Positions 1-6,204 are shown, counted from the first letter of the stretch. The stretch is DNA of 13,614 bases from Acetofilamentum sp. (GCA_020720525.1 DYON01000045.1:1-13614), one strand, 5' to 3'. Notes: generated from the letters alone by a model not told the origin. Numbers and translations: made by a program.

Positions 1-7
1 TCGTAAC

Positions 8-90
8 AGGCACAAACACAACGATTCCATGTCCCTGCCATACCAAACGCGCCAAACTCACTGGGACGCTGAAATGTTCTGTTTGTGCCT
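8..90. repeat. Long imperfect hairpin downstream of pyrI
   Basis: The arms at 8-18 and 80-90 are a perfect 11-base inverted repeat. Pairing continues imperfectly inward, so 9-35 pairs with 63-89: 21 of 27 positions are Watson-Crick and two more could be G-T wobbles. The loop is about 27 bases (36-62). It starts about 30 bases beyond the pyrI stop, at the 3' end of the pyrBI transcript. No T-tract follows on the minus strand, so it is not a typical intrinsic terminator. A REP-like or MITE-like palindrome, or a structured 3' RNA, would fit. No function is recognised. Confidence 0.6.
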
Positions 91-120
91 AACCTAGTCT
101 TTTGAGATAGCCTCTGTTGA

Positions 121-585
121 CTATTTATATTCAATATTTTTCTGTCCAGTTATTTTTTCACAATAATGGCAGCGTAGTTTTAGATCGTTTTTATCAATTA
201 CATAAAATCGGGTTGGCACATCTTCAATATTGGTTATGCATTTGGGGTTGAAGCATTTCACCATTCCAAAAATCTCGTCGGGAATCTGAACGTCCATTTT
301 TCGCGTAATTTCGTAGTCGCGAATTTCGATAATGGTTGCTGTTGGCGCAATAAGTCCAATTTTATTGATGTCGTTGGCTTCAAAAAAAGTATTGGCTACT
401 TTAATAATGCCTTTACGCCCCATTTTTTTGCTTTCGAGATTGGCTCCCATGTAGATATGCTCTTCGCAATCTTCGAGTCCAAGTATGCGCAGAACTCGCT
501 GCACAACTCCTTGTGGAATGTGGTCGATTACGGTTCCATTTTCGAGTGCCGACACCTGCAATTGTCTTTTATCTTTGTTTTCCAT
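121..585 (-). CDS. pyrI: Aspartate carbamoyltransferase regulatory chain PyrI
   Basis: This is the non-catalytic, nucleotide-binding chain of aspartate carbamoyltransferase; it binds PyrB in the cytoplasm and gives allosteric control by CTP/UTP and ATP. At 154 residues it matches the usual family length. The N-terminal allosteric domain (about 1-100) keeps the His-20 region (DHIPQGVV) and the lysine-rich segment KKMGRKGIIKVANTF (53-67). The C-terminal zinc domain has four cysteines, C111, C116, C139 and C142, spaced as CxxxxC and CxxC, which in the E. coli enzyme hold the zinc that contacts PyrB. The start at 585 is supported by a strong Shine-Dalgarno sequence that overlaps the pyrB stop, 12 bases upstream, so the two chains should be co-translated from one message. 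Nothing essential appears to be missing. Confidence 0.96.
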   Translation of the reverse strand: MENKDKRQLQVSALENGTVIDHIPQGVVQRVLRILGLEDCEEHIYMGANLESKKMGRKGIIKVANTFFEANDINKIGLIAPTATIIEIRDYEITRKMDVQIPDEIFGMVKCFNPKCITNIEDVPTRFYVIDKNDLKLRCHYCEKITGQKNIEYK

Positions 586-593
586 GTTTATTT

Positions 594-599
594 CTCCTT
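594..599 (-). promoter_or_regulatory. Shine-Dalgarno site of pyrI overlapping the pyrB stop codon
   Basis: On the minus strand the junction reads TAAGGAG, 8 bases, then ATG. The pyrB stop codon TAA (600-598) is embedded in the AAGGAG motif (599-594). Spacing to the pyrI ATG is ideal. The other starts in this window have no such motif, as is usual in Bacteroidota, so this site stands out. It probably serves translational coupling and balanced amounts of PyrB and PyrI. Confidence 0.8.
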
Positions 600-1509
600 A
601 AACTTTTAAACCCAACATATATGCAATCAGAGCTTCGCGTACAAACATGCCATTTTGAGCTTGTTTGAAATAGTATGCCTGCGGGCTGTCGTCAAGGTCG
701 GTCGAAATTTCGTTAACCCTTGGCAATGGATGAAGAACCTTCATACTTGGCTTGGAGTTTTGCAGCAGTTCGCGATTGAGAACATAGCTGTTTTTTACGC
801 GTTCGTATTCCATTGGATCCGAAAATCGTTCGGACTGAATACGTGTCATATAAATAATATCGCTCAGAGGAATGGCCTCGTCGAGCTTAGTATATTGATG
901 ATAAGGAAGATTAGCGTCTTTGATGTGCATTTTTACAGCACTTGGTAGCTTAAGCTCGAATGGTGAAACCAAATGGAAAGTGGTTTTGAACATGGTCATG
1001 GCAATGCTCAAACTATGAACCGTGCGGCCATACTTCAAGTCGCCAACAAATGTCATATTCAAATCGTCTAAGGTGTTTTGTGTTTGCTGAATAGTGTAAA
1101 GATCGAGCAAACATTGTGTTGGATGCTGATTGGCTCCATCGCCGGCATTGATAACAGGAATACTAGCAACTTCGCTAGCATAGCGGGCACTTCCTTCAAC
1201 TGGATGGCGCATCACAATGAGGTCGGCATACTGGTTTACAGTCTGAATGGTGTCTTTGAGCGATTCGCCCTTCTTAACACTGGTGCTACCGGCTTCGCTA
1301 AAACCAATCACACGGCCACCCATGCGCTGGATTGCTGCTTCGAAACTTAGACGCGTGCGGGTGGAAGGCTCAAAAAACAGAACTCCTACTACCACGCCGT
1401 CGAGCAAATTTCGATTGGGCTGTTCTTCGAACTTTTTGGCTATTTCCAAGATCTCTAAAATCTCATCTTTGGAATAGTCGTTGATGGACACTAAACTTTT
1501 TCGCTTCAT
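598..1509 (-). CDS. pyrB: Aspartate carbamoyltransferase catalytic chain PyrB
   Basis: It catalyses carbamoyl phosphate + L-aspartate to N-carbamoyl-L-aspartate + phosphate, the committed step of de novo pyrimidine synthesis. It is 303 residues from ATG 1509, the normal size. The carbamoyl-phosphate loop STRTR is at 49-53 within FFEPSTRTRLSFEAA. The mobile loop SVKKGES (77-83) matches the E. coli Ser80/Lys84 loop. HPTQ lies at 129-132, GDLKYGRTVHS around 156-166, and the aspartate-domain motifs MTRIQSERF and HPLPRVNEI (from 270) follow. An in-frame TTG at 1548 would add 13 residues (FHSKQINP...), but the family begins near MKRKSLVSI, so 1509 is chosen. PyrI follows directly. Upstream lies a terminator-like hairpin and no recognisable promoter box. 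Confidence 0.97.
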   Translation of the reverse strand: MKRKSLVSINDYSKDEILEILEIAKKFEEQPNRNLLDGVVVGVLFFEPSTRTRLSFEAAIQRMGGRVIGFSEAGSTSVKKGESLKDTIQTVNQYADLIVMRHPVEGSARYASEVASIPVINAGDGANQHPTQCLLDLYTIQQTQNTLDDLNMTFVGDLKYGRTVHSLSIAMTMFKTTFHLVSPFELKLPSAVKMHIKDANLPYHQYTKLDEAIPLSDIIYMTRIQSERFSDPMEYERVKNSYVLNRELLQNSKPSMKVLHPLPRVNEISTDLDDSPQAYYFKQAQNGMFVREALIAYMLGLKV

Positions 1510-1542
1510 GAATATAATTTTTGGGTTGATTTGCTTTGAATG

Positions 1543-1577
1543 AAACAAAAAAAAAGCGACTAAAAAAAGTCGCTTTT
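1543..1577 (-). terminator. Intrinsic terminator or attenuator between GTPase gene and pyrB
   Basis: The arms 1552-1560 (AAAAGCGAC) and 1569-1577 (GTCGCTTTT) are perfectly complementary around an 8-base A/T loop. On the minus strand the hairpin is followed by a run of T residues (the A-run at 1547-1551 on the plus strand extends the stem). It starts 8 bases after the GTPase stop codon, a normal place for that gene's terminator. It lies only 43 bases upstream of the pyrB ATG, with no TAnnTTTG box between, so partial read-through may feed pyrBI. Confidence 0.75.
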
Positions 1578-1584
1578 AAAACAA

Positions 1585-2925
1585 TTATTTTTTCAAATTG
1601 TGTTTGGCAATAAAACCTTCAAGTATCTCGGTGAGATTTGGAGAACCAATTTCTTGAAGATCGTAACCAACTTTAACGGTTGGTTTGTCGATTTTCACGA
1701 GACGGTTGAGGTCGATAGGAGTTGCAATAACAACAGTATCGCAAGGAGTGTTGGCAATAGTAGCTTCGAGATCTTTAATCTGTTGTTCGCCATAACCCAT
1801 AGCTGGGAGAAGGGTTCCAATGTTAGGATAAATCTGGAAAGTTTCGGCCAAACGTCCAACCGCATATTTGCGTGGGTCAACCAATTCGCCAGCACCGAAT
1901 TTGAGTGCAGCAACAGTACCAGCACCAATTTTCATTTCACCATGGGTGAGTGTTGGGCCGTCTTCGACAACAAGAACGCGTTTGCCTTTGATGAGTTCGG
2001 GTTTGTCAACTGTGAGAGGCGATGCACCATCAACGATGATTGCGTTGGGGTTGATTTTGCGAAGGTTGTTGCGTACAATATTGGTGTTTTCGAGAGTTGC
2101 ACTGTCAATTTTATTGATAACAATAACATCCGACATACGAGCAACTACTTCGCCAGGATAGTAGCTAACTTCTGCACCTGGGCGGAGAGGATCGGCTACA
2201 CCTACGAATAAATCTGGTTTAAAGAAGGGGAAGTCGTTGTTTCCACCGTCCCACAGAATAATGTCGCATCCCGAAGGATCGTTTTCTGCTGCGCGGAGAA
2301 TTGCTTCGTAATCGACACCAGCGTAAATCACGTTTCCGCGAACTACATGTGGTTCGTACTCTTCCATTTCTTCGATTGTGCATTTGTGAAGTTTCAAGTC
2401 TTCGACAGTAGCGAAGCGCTGAACTTTCTGAGCCACTAAGTCGCCATAAGGCATTGGGTGGCGTGCGGCAACAACTTTGAGTCCTTTTTTCATCAGAATC
2501 TCAATGATGCGCCGTGAGGTTTGGCTTTTTCCGCAACCTGTGCGGGTAGCGCCAACGGCAATAACTGGTTTGGTCGATTTGACCATGGTTTCGCCAGGCC
2601 CGAGGAGCATAAAGTTTGCACCAGCGGCGTTAACGATTGAGCTAACATTCATTACGCGGTTGTAAGGTACATCGCTGTATGCGAATACACAATCCTGAGC
2701 ATTGAGTTCTTTAATAAGACGTGGGAGATCCTCTTCGGCATAGATTGGAATGCCTGCAGGATACAATTCGCCAGCCAATTCGGTAGGATATTTACGTCCA
2801 TCGATGTCAGGAATCTGTGCTGCTGTGAAAGCGACAACATTATAGTCAGCGTTTTTTCTGAAAAACGTGTTAAAATTGTGAAAATCGCGGCCTGCAGCTC
2901 CAATGATAATTACATTTCTTTTCAT
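1585..2925 (-). CDS. COG2403 GTPase, cyclic 2,3-diphosphoglycerate synthetase-like
   Basis: A 446-residue soluble P-loop NTPase of the family that includes archaeal cyclic 2,3-diphosphoglycerate synthetase, which closes 2,3-bisphosphoglycerate into a cyclic phosphoanhydride using ATP. The N-terminus is Rossmann-like (IIGAAGRDFHNFNTF, 7-21). The P-loop is GATRTGCGKSQTSRR (125-139). DIILWDGGNND (221-231) is Walker-B-like, and NKID at 271-274 is a G4-like guanine-recognition motif. The length fits the family. Cyclic DPG is known as a thermoprotectant in some methanogens, so the bacterial role is uncertain and the archaeal name should not be taken literally. The gene has its own promoter (2959-2988), no Shine-Dalgarno, and lies upstream of pyrBI on the same strand, separated by a hairpin. 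Both this family and PyrB act on acyl-phosphate or phosphoanhydride chemistry, which may or may not be meaningful. Confidence 0.85.
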   Translation of the reverse strand: MKRNVIIIGAAGRDFHNFNTFFRKNADYNVVAFTAAQIPDIDGRKYPTELAGELYPAGIPIYAEEDLPRLIKELNAQDCVFAYSDVPYNRVMNVSSIVNAAGANFMLLGPGETMVKSTKPVIAVGATRTGCGKSQTSRRIIEILMKKGLKVVAARHPMPYGDLVAQKVQRFATVEDLKLHKCTIEEMEEYEPHVVRGNVIYAGVDYEAILRAAENDPSGCDIILWDGGNNDFPFFKPDLFVGVADPLRPGAEVSYYPGEVVARMSDVIVINKIDSATLENTNIVRNNLRKINPNAIIVDGASPLTVDKPELIKGKRVLVVEDGPTLTHGEMKIGAGTVAALKFGAGELVDPRKYAVGRLAETFQIYPNIGTLLPAMGYGEQQIKDLEATIANTPCDTVVIATPIDLNRLVKIDKPTVKVGYDLQEIGSPNLTEILEGFIAKHNLKK

Positions 2926-2958
2926 TGTTGCAAGTTTTTATGGTTAAAATTTCTTTGG

Positions 2959-2988
2959 CAAAATTACATTTTTAAATACAACTACAAA
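2959..2988 (-). promoter_or_regulatory. Bacteroidota-type promoter of the GTPase gene
   Basis: On the minus strand there is a -33 box TTTG (2988-2985), an 18-base spacer and a -7 box TAATTTTG (2966-2959). This matches the TTTG / TAnnTTTG consensus of the primary sigma factor in this phylum. Transcription should start near 2952-2955, leaving a leader of about 27-30 bases before the ATG at 2925. Confidence 0.75.
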
Positions 2989-3005
2989 CATTTAATGATG
3001 AATTC

Positions 3006-3027
3006 TTGACAACAATATTGTTAACAA
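3006..3027. promoter_or_regulatory. Candidate operator: 22-base dyad upstream of the GTPase promoter
   Basis: The core 3011-3022 (AACAATATTGTT) is a perfect 12-base palindrome. Its outer ends TTGAC/AACAA extend the symmetry to 9 of 11 base pairs. Its centre lies about 62-65 bases upstream of the predicted transcription start, a distance typical of activator sites. The region is AT-rich, so chance cannot be excluded. Confidence 0.35.
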
Positions 3028-3030
3028 CAA

Positions 3031-3078
3031 CTATAAGCCTGTGGCTATCTTGCTTATAGATGTTTGTTTTTTTTGTTT
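3031..3078 (+). terminator. Orphan terminator-like hairpin
   Basis: CTATAAGC (3031-3038) and GCTTATAG (3052-3059) form a perfect 8-base stem around a 13-base loop. A second small stem, AGCC/GGCT, is possible inside. The hairpin is followed on the plus strand by a T-rich run from about 3064 to 3078. No plus-strand gene lies upstream, so it would end either a very short transcript or nothing. The shape is right but the context is not. Confidence 0.35.
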
Positions 3079-3206
3079 TTTGTGAAGCTGCTGAGCGACT
3101 ATCTAAATTTATATTGTTACAACAAAAGCTTGTTTCCAACAGCATAATTGGCAGTTTTTCGCAAAGAGACTCAGCGAGAATGTGTTTTAAAGTCGTGAGC
3201 TTTGTA

Positions 3207-3264
3207 GCGGTCATGCTAAGCCAACACTTTCAAAACGCTTTTTAAAGCAATACCGCATGACAGC
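3207..3264. repeat. Imperfect inverted repeat, 10-base arms
   Basis: GCGGTCATGC at 3207-3216 and GCATGACAGC at 3255-3264 are inverted copies with 9 of 10 positions matching. They flank about 38 bases. The right arm is also the start of the direct repeat at 3256 and 3444, which links this palindrome to the larger repeat cluster. Confidence 0.4.
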
Positions 3265-3293
3265 TTTTTTATTAATTCATAAAATCCAATTCC
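3256..3293. repeat. Imperfect direct repeat, copy 1
   Basis: It begins CATGACAGC, then a T-run, TCATAAA and AATTCC. The second copy at 3444-3481 has the same order of blocks with two inserted G residues and a few small gaps. The two copies bracket the hairpins at 3289-3324 and 3350-3391. Confidence 0.5.
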
Positions 3294-3324
3294 GACCAGC
3301 GACATTCCAAGCTGGTTTCGGAAT
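3289..3324. repeat. Hairpin repeat A (ATTCCG...CGGAAT)
   Basis: The left arm ATTCCGACCAGC (3289-3300) pairs with the right arm 3311-3324 over all 12 bases with a two-base TT bulge; the loop is 10 bases. The right part (GACATTCC...TTTCGGAATCTC) resembles the intergenic element often seen as GTCATTCTGAAC...TTTCAGAATCT in this phylum. That family match is from memory and unverified; the hairpin itself is directly visible. Confidence 0.6.
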
Positions 3325-3345
3325 CTCTAATAAGACCTTCCTTGC

Positions 3346-3393
3346 AGTCATTCTGAACTGGTTTACCAAACTAACGGTATGGTTTCAGAATCT
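3346..3393. repeat. Hairpin repeat B (ATTCTGAA...TTCAGAAT)
   Basis: The 8-base arms ATTCTGAA (3350-3357) and TTCAGAAT (3384-3391) are perfect inverted repeats, with an inner TACC/GGTA stem (3364-3367 and 3376-3379). Compared with repeat A (GACATTCC...GGTTTCGGAATCT), it carries about 21 extra bases bounded by GGTTT on each side, as if part of a shorter palindrome had been duplicated or invaded. Confidence 0.55.
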
Positions 3394-3443
3394 GTTGGGC
3401 GGAATTTGCATGTTTTTGCGATGCAATTTACTTGCACAATCAC

Positions 3444-3481
3444 CATGACAGCGGTTTTTAATTTTCATAAATGGAATTGCC
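3444..3481. repeat. Imperfect direct repeat, copy 2
   Basis: CATGACAGC followed by a T-rich block, TCATAAA and GGAATTGCC, aligning with copy 1 at 3256-3293. It lies at the manC-proximal end of the repeat cluster. Confidence 0.5.
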
Positions 3482-3557
3482 TCTCGTAAGACATAAAATT
3501 TTATAGGATAATAGTTTTCCTAAAATCGAACTACATGGAAAATCGGATTGTTTTTAC

Positions 3558-3565
3558 TATTTTTG
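3558..3565 (+). promoter_or_regulatory. Probable -7 box for manC
   Basis: TATTTTTG matches the TAnnTTTG -7 consensus and is followed by CA. I see no TTTG at the expected -33 distance. Transcription would start around 3571, leaving a leader of only about 8 bases before the ATG at 3579. Confidence 0.45.
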
Positions 3566-3578
3566 CAAAAAGAAATCG

Positions 3579-4670
3579 ATGACGGAAAAAACATATTGCG
3601 TAATAATGGCTGGGGGATTGGGAACTCGATTTTGGCCCATGAGCCGCACCTTGAAGCCAAAGCAATTTATTGATGTTTTGGGAATAGGCAGCACACTTCT
3701 TCAGCTCACTTACAATAGATTGCTTAAGATTTGCCCACCCGAAAACATTTTGGTTGTAACCAATGAAAGTTATGTTGAAATAGTAAAACAGCAGCTTCCA
3801 AACTTGCTTTCTGCCAATATTCTGTCGGAGCCTTCGCGCAGAAACACAGCTCCATGCATTGCTTATGCTGCACACCGCATTTACAATTCCGATCCCGATG
3901 CTTGTATGCTTGTATGTCCGTCCGATCATATTATCTACGATGAAAATTCATTCACCAATCATCTCGAAACGGCAGTAATCAGTGCTGGTAAAAACGATTG
4001 GTTAATCACTTTGGGCATTTTGCCCACACGGCCCGATACTGGTTATGGATATATTCAGTTTTTGAACGAAGGAATTTTAGATGGCGATAGTCGCATCAAA
4101 AAAGTTAAAACGTTCACCGAAAAACCACAAATTGAATTGGCTAAAGAATTTATTAAAAGTGGTGATTTTCTTTGGAATTCGGGTATTTTTGTGTGGTCAG
4201 CAGCAGCAATAGTGAAAGCGTTGGAGAAACATACACCCGAAATGAACGATCTGTTTGCTAAAGGAAAAGGTATTTATGGAAGTTTAGACGAAACTGATTT
4301 TATTTTTAACACCTATTCGCTTTGCAAAAACATTTCGATTGACTATGCAGTAATGGAAAAAGCCTCGAATGTTTTTGTGATTATTTCTGATTTTGGGTGG
4401 AGCGATTTGGGAACTTGGGGTTCGCTGTACGAAAATCGGCAGCGCGATAAAAATGGAAATGCTGTAATTGGCAAAAACGTTATGCTTTACGATACCAAAA
4501 ACTGTCTTATTCACATGCCAGCAGACAAAATGGTACTTTTGCAAGGATTGAACGATTATATTGTTGTGGAATCGGACAATATTCTAATGATTGTGAAGAA
4601 AGAAGATGAACAAAACATCAGGCAATTTGTAAACGACGTGATGATTGAAAAGGGTGAGCAGTTTATTTAA
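3579..4670 (+). CDS. manC: Mannose-1-phosphate guanylyltransferase (GDP-mannose pyrophosphorylase)
   Basis: It makes GDP-mannose from mannose 1-phosphate and GTP in the cytoplasm, the donor for mannosyl, fucosyl and rhamnosyl glycans. The 363 residues contain only the nucleotidyltransferase domain; the C-terminal phosphomannose isomerase domain of bifunctional ManC is absent, as in other monofunctional forms. Visible motifs are GGLGTRFWPMSR (12-23) with PKQF (27-30), SEPSRRNTAP (83-92), PSDH (114-117), TGYGYI (154-159), FTEKP (179-183), WNSGIF (200-205), SIDYAVMEK (253-261) and DFGWSDLGTW (271-280). The start is set by the short distance to the -7 box. The downstream J-domain gene begins 7 bases after the stop, so the two are probably one transcript. 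The family is certain; the symbol follows common usage. Confidence 0.93.
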   Translation: MTEKTYCVIMAGGLGTRFWPMSRTLKPKQFIDVLGIGSTLLQLTYNRLLKICPPENILVVTNESYVEIVKQQLPNLLSANILSEPSRRNTAPCIAYAAHRIYNSDPDACMLVCPSDHIIYDENSFTNHLETAVISAGKNDWLITLGILPTRPDTGYGYIQFLNEGILDGDSRIKKVKTFTEKPQIELAKEFIKSGDFLWNSGIFVWSAAAIVKALEKHTPEMNDLFAKGKGIYGSLDETDFIFNTYSLCKNISIDYAVMEKASNVFVIISDFGWSDLGTWGSLYENRQRDKNGNAVIGKNVMLYDTKNCLIHMPADKMVLLQGLNDYIVVESDNILMIVKKEDEQNIRQFVNDVMIEKGEQFI

Positions 4671-4677
4671 TTAGCTC

Positions 4678-5439
4678 ATGTCGGTCTATCATTCAATACT
4701 TGGGGTTTCGAACAATGCTTCTTTGAGCGAAATAAAGAAGGCTTATCGTTTTCTTGCAAGAAAATATCACCCCGATTTGAACAGCGATGCAGATGCTCAT
4801 GAGCAGTTTATTCGAATAGCTCAAGCTTATGAAATCCTTAGCGGCGAACTAAAATCGCCTCATCGAGCTCCAAATAAATCATATTCGACCGAAGACATTG
4901 CTAACTCTGCCCGCGAAAGAGCTAAGCAGTATGCAAAAATGCGCTATGAGGATTTCAAAAAGCAAAGCGAGGCTTACGAATCGACTCCGATGCATAAAAT
5001 TCTTTGGCCCAAGTGGGTAAACTTTATCATTTTAGCTATTGCGTTGCTTTTTGTAATTGACGACTTACTTCCCCTGAAAAATGTTGAGGGAGTAATCTCA
5101 AAAGGATCAAATCACAGTTTTTATATTGGGAACCATCGCTTTCACGCAGCCAACGAACACAGAAATAGCATGTTGGACGGAAAAAATGTTTCAGCAAAAA
5201 CGACTCCCATCTTGGGCTTTGTTGTTAGTTATTGCATTGCCGACCAATTGGTGTCAAACTCGGTTGAACCAATGCGAAAAGAAACTGAGTTTATGCCATT
5301 GATGTATATACTTGCTCTACTAACGCTTGTTTGTTTAATCAACAAAACAAAAAAATTCGAAAACAAGCTTCTCATTAAAGCGTTGATGAGTATCGATATG
5401 TTTTTGTTTGCGTTGGTATTCTTTTCGAGGTACAATTAG
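4678..5439 (+). CDS. Membrane-anchored J-domain (DnaJ-like) protein
   Basis: The N-terminal J domain (about 2-57) has the Hsp70-stimulating HPD motif at 31-33 (RKYHPDLN), so it should activate DnaK locally. It lacks the glycine/phenylalanine region, zinc fingers and C-terminal substrate domains of true DnaJ. A charged helical linker (70-105) leads to a hydrophobic segment at about 113-130, a 75-residue soluble part, and two more membrane segments at about 206-222 and 231-250. The J domain is probably cytoplasmic. It lies 7 bases after manC and likely shares its promoter, which does not itself imply a role in mannose metabolism. The region after residue 110 is not recognised and may bind the client or fix the protein near a membrane complex. 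Confidence 0.85.
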   Translation: MSVYHSILGVSNNASLSEIKKAYRFLARKYHPDLNSDADAHEQFIRIAQAYEILSGELKSPHRAPNKSYSTEDIANSARERAKQYAKMRYEDFKKQSEAYESTPMHKILWPKWVNFIILAIALLFVIDDLLPLKNVEGVISKGSNHSFYIGNHRFHAANEHRNSMLDGKNVSAKTTPILGFVVSYCIADQLVSNSVEPMRKETEFMPLMYILALLTLVCLINKTKKFENKLLIKALMSIDMFLFALVFFSRYN

Positions 5440-5479
5440 AAAAATAGATTTTGTTCTAAATAGCTTCAAGATAGGATAA

Positions 5480-6157
5480 TTATACTTCGGAGTCAAAGAG
5501 AATTGTTGAAAAGAGTTTTTCCAGGTTAGAAATTGCCTCATCCGTTTTCCATTTCTGGGTATCTCTAGCCCCTACCATATTCGATATTGCTCGTATTTGA
5601 ACATTGGGAACATTTTCCATCATGCTCACATAATAAAAAGCGGCACCTTCCATGGTTTCTATATCACACTGCATTTGATGAAGCCAGAATTTGCGTTTTG
5701 AGTCGGTTCCAGTTGTTGTGTTTACGGTAATTGCATTTACTGTTGGCAGGTCAATTTGATTGAACAATGATAGGTCGGGAATTAACATGCTTTTTTGGAA
5801 GGGAAAACGATTGAAATTTTCGAAACCAGCTTGGTGCAGATAGAGTGGTTGTCCATTGTTGTCGAAATATAAATCGGCAAATACATCGCGTCCAACTTTC
5901 ACCAGCGAACCAATAGGAAATTTTGGGTCGAAGCTCCCAGCTATGCCCAATTGAATTGCTCTTTGATATTTGAATCTCCCAAAAGCTTTTGCTAGCGAAA
6001 AGCTTGTAATTGCCGATCCAATACCACTTACAAGTAAATGAAAAATAGCTTTTGGCGTTTCGATGGTTTCAACACCATCGATTGTTTTTGATTTTTTGAG
6101 CAAAAACGCCATTTCGAGTTGAGTTGCAGAAGCAATGAGAATATAGGGTTTGTGCAT
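5480..6157 (-). CDS. mqnB: Futalosine hydrolase MqnB
   Basis: It hydrolyses futalosine to dehypoxanthine futalosine and hypoxanthine, the second step of the futalosine route to menaquinone. The 225-residue protein has the nucleoside phosphorylase/MTAN fold motifs: IASATQLE (8-15), VSGIGSA (43-49), GIAGSF (71-76), the nucleoside-binding METMEGAA-type segment (IETMEGAAF, 166-174) and ISNMVGARD (191-199), whose Asp would be the general acid in this superfamily. The ISN-VG-RD...W ending favours MqnB over methylthioadenosine/SAH nucleosidase. The gene has its own promoter at 6175-6204 and converges on the J-domain gene with a 40-base gap that shows no clear terminator. No other menaquinone genes are in the window. 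Confidence 0.86.
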   Translation of the reverse strand: MHKPYILIASATQLEMAFLLKKSKTIDGVETIETPKAIFHLLVSGIGSAITSFSLAKAFGRFKYQRAIQLGIAGSFDPKFPIGSLVKVGRDVFADLYFDNNGQPLYLHQAGFENFNRFPFQKSMLIPDLSLFNQIDLPTVNAITVNTTTGTDSKRKFWLHQMQCDIETMEGAAFYYVSMMENVPNVQIRAISNMVGARDTQKWKTDEAISNLEKLFSTILFDSEV

Positions 6158-6174
6158 GTGCTTATTTTACTATT

Positions 6175-6204
6175 CAAAGATAGGCAAAAACAGCATAACT
6201 CAAA
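6175..6204 (-). promoter_or_regulatory. Bacteroidota-type promoter of mqnB
   Basis: On the minus strand, TTTG (6204-6201), an 18-base spacer and TATCTTTG (6182-6175). Both boxes match the phylum consensus and the spacing equals that of the GTPase promoter. The leader would be only about 10 bases. Confidence 0.75.

Larger units (their letters stand above)
2989..3557. other. Non-coding region with palindromic repeat remnants
   Basis: No convincing gene lies between the GTPase promoter and the manC promoter. Short open frames here (for example 3060-3245, 3257-3448, and 2972-3214 on minus) have no recognisable protein features and cross the repeats. The stretch holds the dyad at 3006-3027, a terminator-like hairpin, and from about 3207 a cluster of imperfect palindromes and direct repeats. 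The first half contains TTTTTCGCAAAGAGACTCAG (3165-3184), which may be a worn intergenic repeat. The region looks like decayed repeats between two divergent transcription units. Confidence 0.6.

Noticed and set aside
1510..1548. pyrB start at TTG 1548 (13 extra residues)
   Set aside because: The extension falls in AT-rich leader DNA close to the hairpin and does not match the family N-terminus; ATG 1509 fits.
1600..2211. 203-residue plus-strand open frame opposite the GTPase gene
   Set aside because: It is a mirror of a well-supported gene, with no family features and no upstream signals.
1585..2925. Naming the protein as a true cyclic 2,3-diphosphoglycerate synthetase
   Set aside because: Family membership is clear, but cDPG is known as an archaeal solute and no supporting gene is present; COG2403 GTPase is safer.
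2972..3448. Three short open frames (60-80 residues) in the gap
   Set aside because: They cross palindromic repeats, lack recognisable domains and have no promoter or ribosome site in phase.
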